49,175 bases of DNA. Origin: Priapulus caudatus. Its lineage: Eukaryota > Priapulida > Priapulimorpha > Priapulimorphida > Priapulidae. Shown in pieces: positions 45,456-49,175 of the stretch. The stretch covers positions 271,517 through 320,691 of the forward strand of contig NW_014577534.1 in assembly GCF_000485595.1 (NCBI RefSeq), given 5' to 3'. A program made the position numbers and the translations under genes. Under the pieces are notes generated by a model that saw only the letters and a program-made list of their open reading frames with translations, was not told the origin of the DNA and ran no database searches. Positions within the stretch are counted from its first letter, which is position 1, and every line of letters starts with the position of its first letter.

Positions 45456-48400
45456 AGTATAGATTTCTGCAATAAATTATCATCAGTTCACCTGTGTTTA
45501 TAATTAGGAGAGCGCCCTAGCCTGCAGGGTCCAAAACTCCAACTTCACCCTCTTCACTCCTTCCCCTTAACCCTCTTGTCCCTCGCACGATTTCCTTCTT
45601 CTTCTACCAAACTCAGCTATCTTCCCTGCCGCCTTTCATCAGTGTCCCACCCGTCTTTCTCTCTCTGAAAGCTATATTATGCAGTTTACTTTAGTCCGTA
45701 GGCCCTACTGCACGCCTGAAACAGTGCTCGCGCATGCGCAATATCTCCCGAGAAGAATATTATTTTGCGGAAATTATGCATTTAGAATAGAGAAGAGGTA
45801 GACTAGCATAGATCTATATGATAACATTCCATCAGTAGATGTCTCTTAAGAAATAGGAAGAGGTCCTAGCATGTAAGGTGCCCGCTGCATATACAAGTCA
45901 GTACGCAATCTGGCTACGATAGTGTGTTAGTGCATACGCAATATCTCACCAGAGGAGTTATATTTTTTTAAGAATATGCATTTAATATGGTTAGGGGGTA
46001 TTTCGGCATAGATTTCTGCAATAAATTATTATCTGTTCGCCTGTGTTTATAATTAGGATAGCGCCTTAGCCTGCAGGGTCAAAAACTCCAACTTCACCCC
46101 CTTTAGTCCTTCCCCTTAACCCTCTTGTCCCTCTCACGATTTTCTTCATCTTCTACCACACTCAGCTATCATCCCTGTCGCCTTTCTTCTGTCTCCCACC
46201 CGTCTTTCTCTCTCAGCAAGCTATATTATGTAGTTTACTTTAGCCCGTACGGCACGCCTGAAAAGGTGCTTGCAAATGCGCAATATCTCCCGAGACGAAT
46301 ATTATTTTGCGGAAATTATGCATTTAGAATGGAGAGGAGGTATACTAGCATAGATCTTTATGATAAAATTCTATCAGTAGATCTATCGTAAGAAATAGCA
46401 AGAAGTCATTGCATGTAAGGTGCGTGCTGCATATACCAGTCAGTACGCAATCTGGCTACGATAGTGTGTTAGTGCATACGCAATATCTCACCAGAGGAGT
46501 TATATTTTTTAAGAATATGCATTTAATATGGTTAGGGGGTATTTCCGCATAGATTTCTGCAATAAATTATTATCTTTTCGCCTGTGTTTATAATTAGGAG
46601 AGCGCCTTAGCCTGCAGGGTCAAAAACTCCAACTTCACCCCCTTCAGTCCTTCCCCTTAACCTTCTTGTCCCTCTCACGATTTCCTTCTTATTCTACCAG
46701 ACTCAGCTATCTTCCCTGCCGCCTTTCTTCAGTCTCCCAGCCGTCTTTCTCGCTCAGCAAGCTATATTATGCAGTTTACTTCAGCCCGTACGGCACGCCT
46801 GAAAAGGTGCTTGCGAATGCGCAATATCTCCCGAGAAGAATATTATTTTTGCGGAAATTATGCATTTAGAATGGAGAGGAGGTATACTAGCATAGATCTT
46901 TATGATAAAATTCTATTAGTAGATCTCTCGTAAGAAATAGCAAGAAGTCATTGCATGTAAGGTGCGTGCTGCATATACCAGTTAGTACGCAATCTAGCCA
47001 CGATAGTGTGTTAGCGCATACGCAATATCTCACAAGAGGAGTTGCATTTTTTTAATAATATGCATTTAATATAGTTAGGGGGTATCTCGGCATAGATTTC
47101 TGTAATAAATTATTATCAGTACACCTGTGTTTAAAATTAGGAGAGCGCCCTAACCTGCAGGGTCAAAAACTCCAACTTCACCCCCCTCAGTCCTTCCCCT
47201 TAAACCTCTTGCCCCTCGCACGATTTCCTTCTTCTTCTACCACACTCAGCTATCTTCCCTGCCGCCTTTCTTTAGTCTCCCACCCGTCTTTCTCTCTCAG
47301 CAAGCTATATACTATGCAGTTTACTTCAGTCCGCACTGCTCGCCTTAAACACTGCTCGCGCATGCGCAATATCTCTAGAGAAGAAGAATATTTTGCGAAA
47401 ATTACGCATTTAGAATAGAGAAGAGGTATACTAGCATAGATCTATATGATAACATTACATCAGTAGATCTCTCGTAAGAAATAGCAAGAAGTCATTGCAT
47501 GTAAGGTGCGTGCTGCATACACCAGTCAGTACGCAATCTGGCTACGATAGTTTGTTAGCGCATACGCAATATCTCACCAGAGGAGTTATATTTTTTTAAG
47601 AATATGCATTTAATATCGTTAGGGGGTATCTCGGCATAGATTTCTGCAATAAATTAATATCTGTTCGCCTGTGTTTATAATATTAGGAGAGCGCCCTAGC
47701 CTGCAGGGTCAAAAACTCCAACTTCCCCCCTTTAGTCCTTCCCCTTAACCCTCTTGTACCTCTCACGATTTCCTTCTTCTTCTTTTACCACACTCAGCTA
47801 TCGTCCCTGCCGCCTTTCTTCTGTCTCCCACCCGTCTTTCTCTCTCAGCAAGCTATATTATGCAGTTTACTTCAGTCCGTACGGCACGCCTGAAAAGGTG
47901 CTAGCGAATGCGCAATATCTCCCGAGAAGAATATTATTTTGTGGAAATTATGCATTTAGAATGGAGAGGAGGTATACTAGCATAGATCTATATAATAAAA
48001 TTCTATCAGTAGATCTATCGTAAGAAATAGCAAGAAGTCATTGCATGTAAGGTGCGTGCTGCATATACCAGTCAGTACGCAATCTGGATGCGATAGTTTG
48101 TTAGCGCATACGCAATATCTCACAAGAGGAGTTATATTTTTTTAAGAATATGCATTTAATATGGTTAGGTGGTATTTCGGCATAGATTTCTGCAATAAAT
48201 TATCATCTGTTCGCCTGTGTTTATGATTAGGAAAGCGCCCTAGCCTGCAGGGTCCAAAACTCCAACTTCACCCCCTTCAGTCCTTCCCCTTAACCCTCTT
48301 GTCCCTCGCACGATTTCCTTCTTCTTCTACCACACTCAGCTATCTTCCCTGCCGCCTTTCTTCAGTCTCCCACCCGTCTTTCACTCTCAGCAAGCTATAT

Positions 48401-49175
48401 TATGCAGTTTACTTCAGTCCGTACGGCACGCCTGAAAAGGTGCTTGTGAATGCGCAATATCTCCCGAGAAGAATATTATTTTGCGGAAATTATGCATTTA
48501 GAATGGAGAAGAGGTATACTAGCATAGATCTATATGATAAAATTATATTAGTAGATCTCTCGTAAGAAATAGCAAGAAGTCATTGCATGTAAGGTGCGTG
48601 CTGCATATACCAGTTAGTACGCAATCTGGCTACGATAGTGTGTTAGCGCATACGCAATATCTCACAAGAGGAGTTGTATTTTTTTAATAATATGCATTTA
48701 ATATAGTTAGGGGGTATCTCGGTATAGATTTCTGCAATAAATTGTTATCTGTTCGCCTGTGTTTATAATTAGGATAGCGCCCTAACCTGCAGGGTCAAAA
48801 CTCCAACTTCACCCCCCTCAGTCCTTCCCCTTAAACTTCTTGTCCCTCGCATGATTTCCTTCTTCTTCTACCACACTCAGCTATCATCCCTGCCGCCTTT
48901 CTTTAGTTTCCCACCCGTCTTTCTCTCTCAGCAAGCTATATACTATGCAGTTTACTTCAGTCCGCACTGCTCGCCTTAAACATTGCTCGCGCATGTGCAA
49001 TATCTCCAGAGAAGAAGAATATTTTGCGAAAATTATGCATTTAGAATAGAGAAGAGGTATACTAGCATAGATCTATATGATAACATACCATCAGTAGATG
49101 TCTCTTAAGAAATAGGAAGAGGTCCTAGCATGTAAGGTGCCCGCTGCATACACCAGCCAGTACCCAATCCGGCTA
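45456..49175 (+). repeat. Tandem satellite, ~544-bp monomer in a 3-mer higher-order repeat
   Basis: Seven monomers, phased on CCTGCAGG at 45521, 46070, 46611, 47154, 47700, 48244 and 48786 (spacings 549, 541, 543, 546, 544 and 542). The array runs off the window end. Monomers 1, 4 and 7 share variants (AATAGAGAAGAGGTA, GATAACAT). Monomers 2 and 5 share TTCTTCTGTCTCCC. Monomers 3 and 6 share CAGTTAGTACGC and TTTAATAATATGC. The higher-order period is therefore three monomers, 1,630-1,633 bp. Each monomer also contains two diverged ~105-bp half-repeats. Non-coding; open frames in some monomers carry no ATG-led conserved product. Confidence 0.95.

Noticed and set aside
45456-49175. CRISPR array or direct-repeat immune locus
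   Set aside because: The repeat is a contiguous ~544-bp satellite in a eukaryotic genome with no unique spacers and no cas-like genes.

Overview
This looks like one interval of an invertebrate animal nuclear genome. It is gene-poor and full of introns, microsatellites, minisatellites, MITE-like elements and satellite DNA. It carries one convincing protein-coding gene, a two-pore-domain (K2P) potassium channel with spliced exons. A short interstitial CCCTAA run matches the vertebrate-type telomere repeat that many non-insect, non-nematode animals share, but this is weak evidence for clade and I cannot name the organism. No bacterial operons, CRISPR arrays or rRNA genes are visible.

Layout. 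From 0.43 to 22 kb the window is dominated by one long, mostly non-coding repeat family. Copy A lies at about 0.43-7.23 kb and copy B at about 10.87-17.89 kb. Copy C (18.9-21.67 kb) is a partial copy that stops in a (TA)n tract. Copy D (26.06-28.85 kb) is inverted and begins directly after a 25-N gap. C and D together form roughly one element, cut at the same (TA)n tract, with D flipped. A 94-bp pogo/Tigger-like MITE and a nested inverted-repeat element sit at the same place in A, B and C. The far end of B and D holds a degraded protein-like frame of unknown family.

From 22.5 to 25.2 kb there is a C-rich minisatellite of about 27 bp (G-quadruplex-prone on the minus strand). It is interrupted by a ~600-bp element with inverted ends that carries both the CCCTAA repeats and a tRNA-like Pol III promoter. 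From 28.9 to 30.8 kb there are further MITEs.

The K2P gene occupies 31.02-36.84 kb on the plus strand. Three coding exons can be joined in frame, from the first selectivity filter to the stop codon. The exons for TM1 and the first pore helix are not seen and should lie upstream. The product has an unusually long TM2-TM3 loop and a disordered tail of about 690 residues, with two copies of a conserved LGPREHIF motif and short tandem peptide repeats.

From 36.8 to 39.1 kb is 3' UTR and intergenic sequence. From 39.2 to 45.3 kb is low-complexity DNA (GATA, A/C-rich, TATC, CA, CT). From 45.46 kb to the end is a tandem satellite with a ~544-bp monomer, arranged as a three-monomer higher-order repeat of about 1,632 bp.

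Caution: copies A, B, C and D differ largely by single-base insertions and deletions. That pattern suggests residual long-read consensus errors in repeats, so apparent frameshifts there are not reliable evidence of decay.
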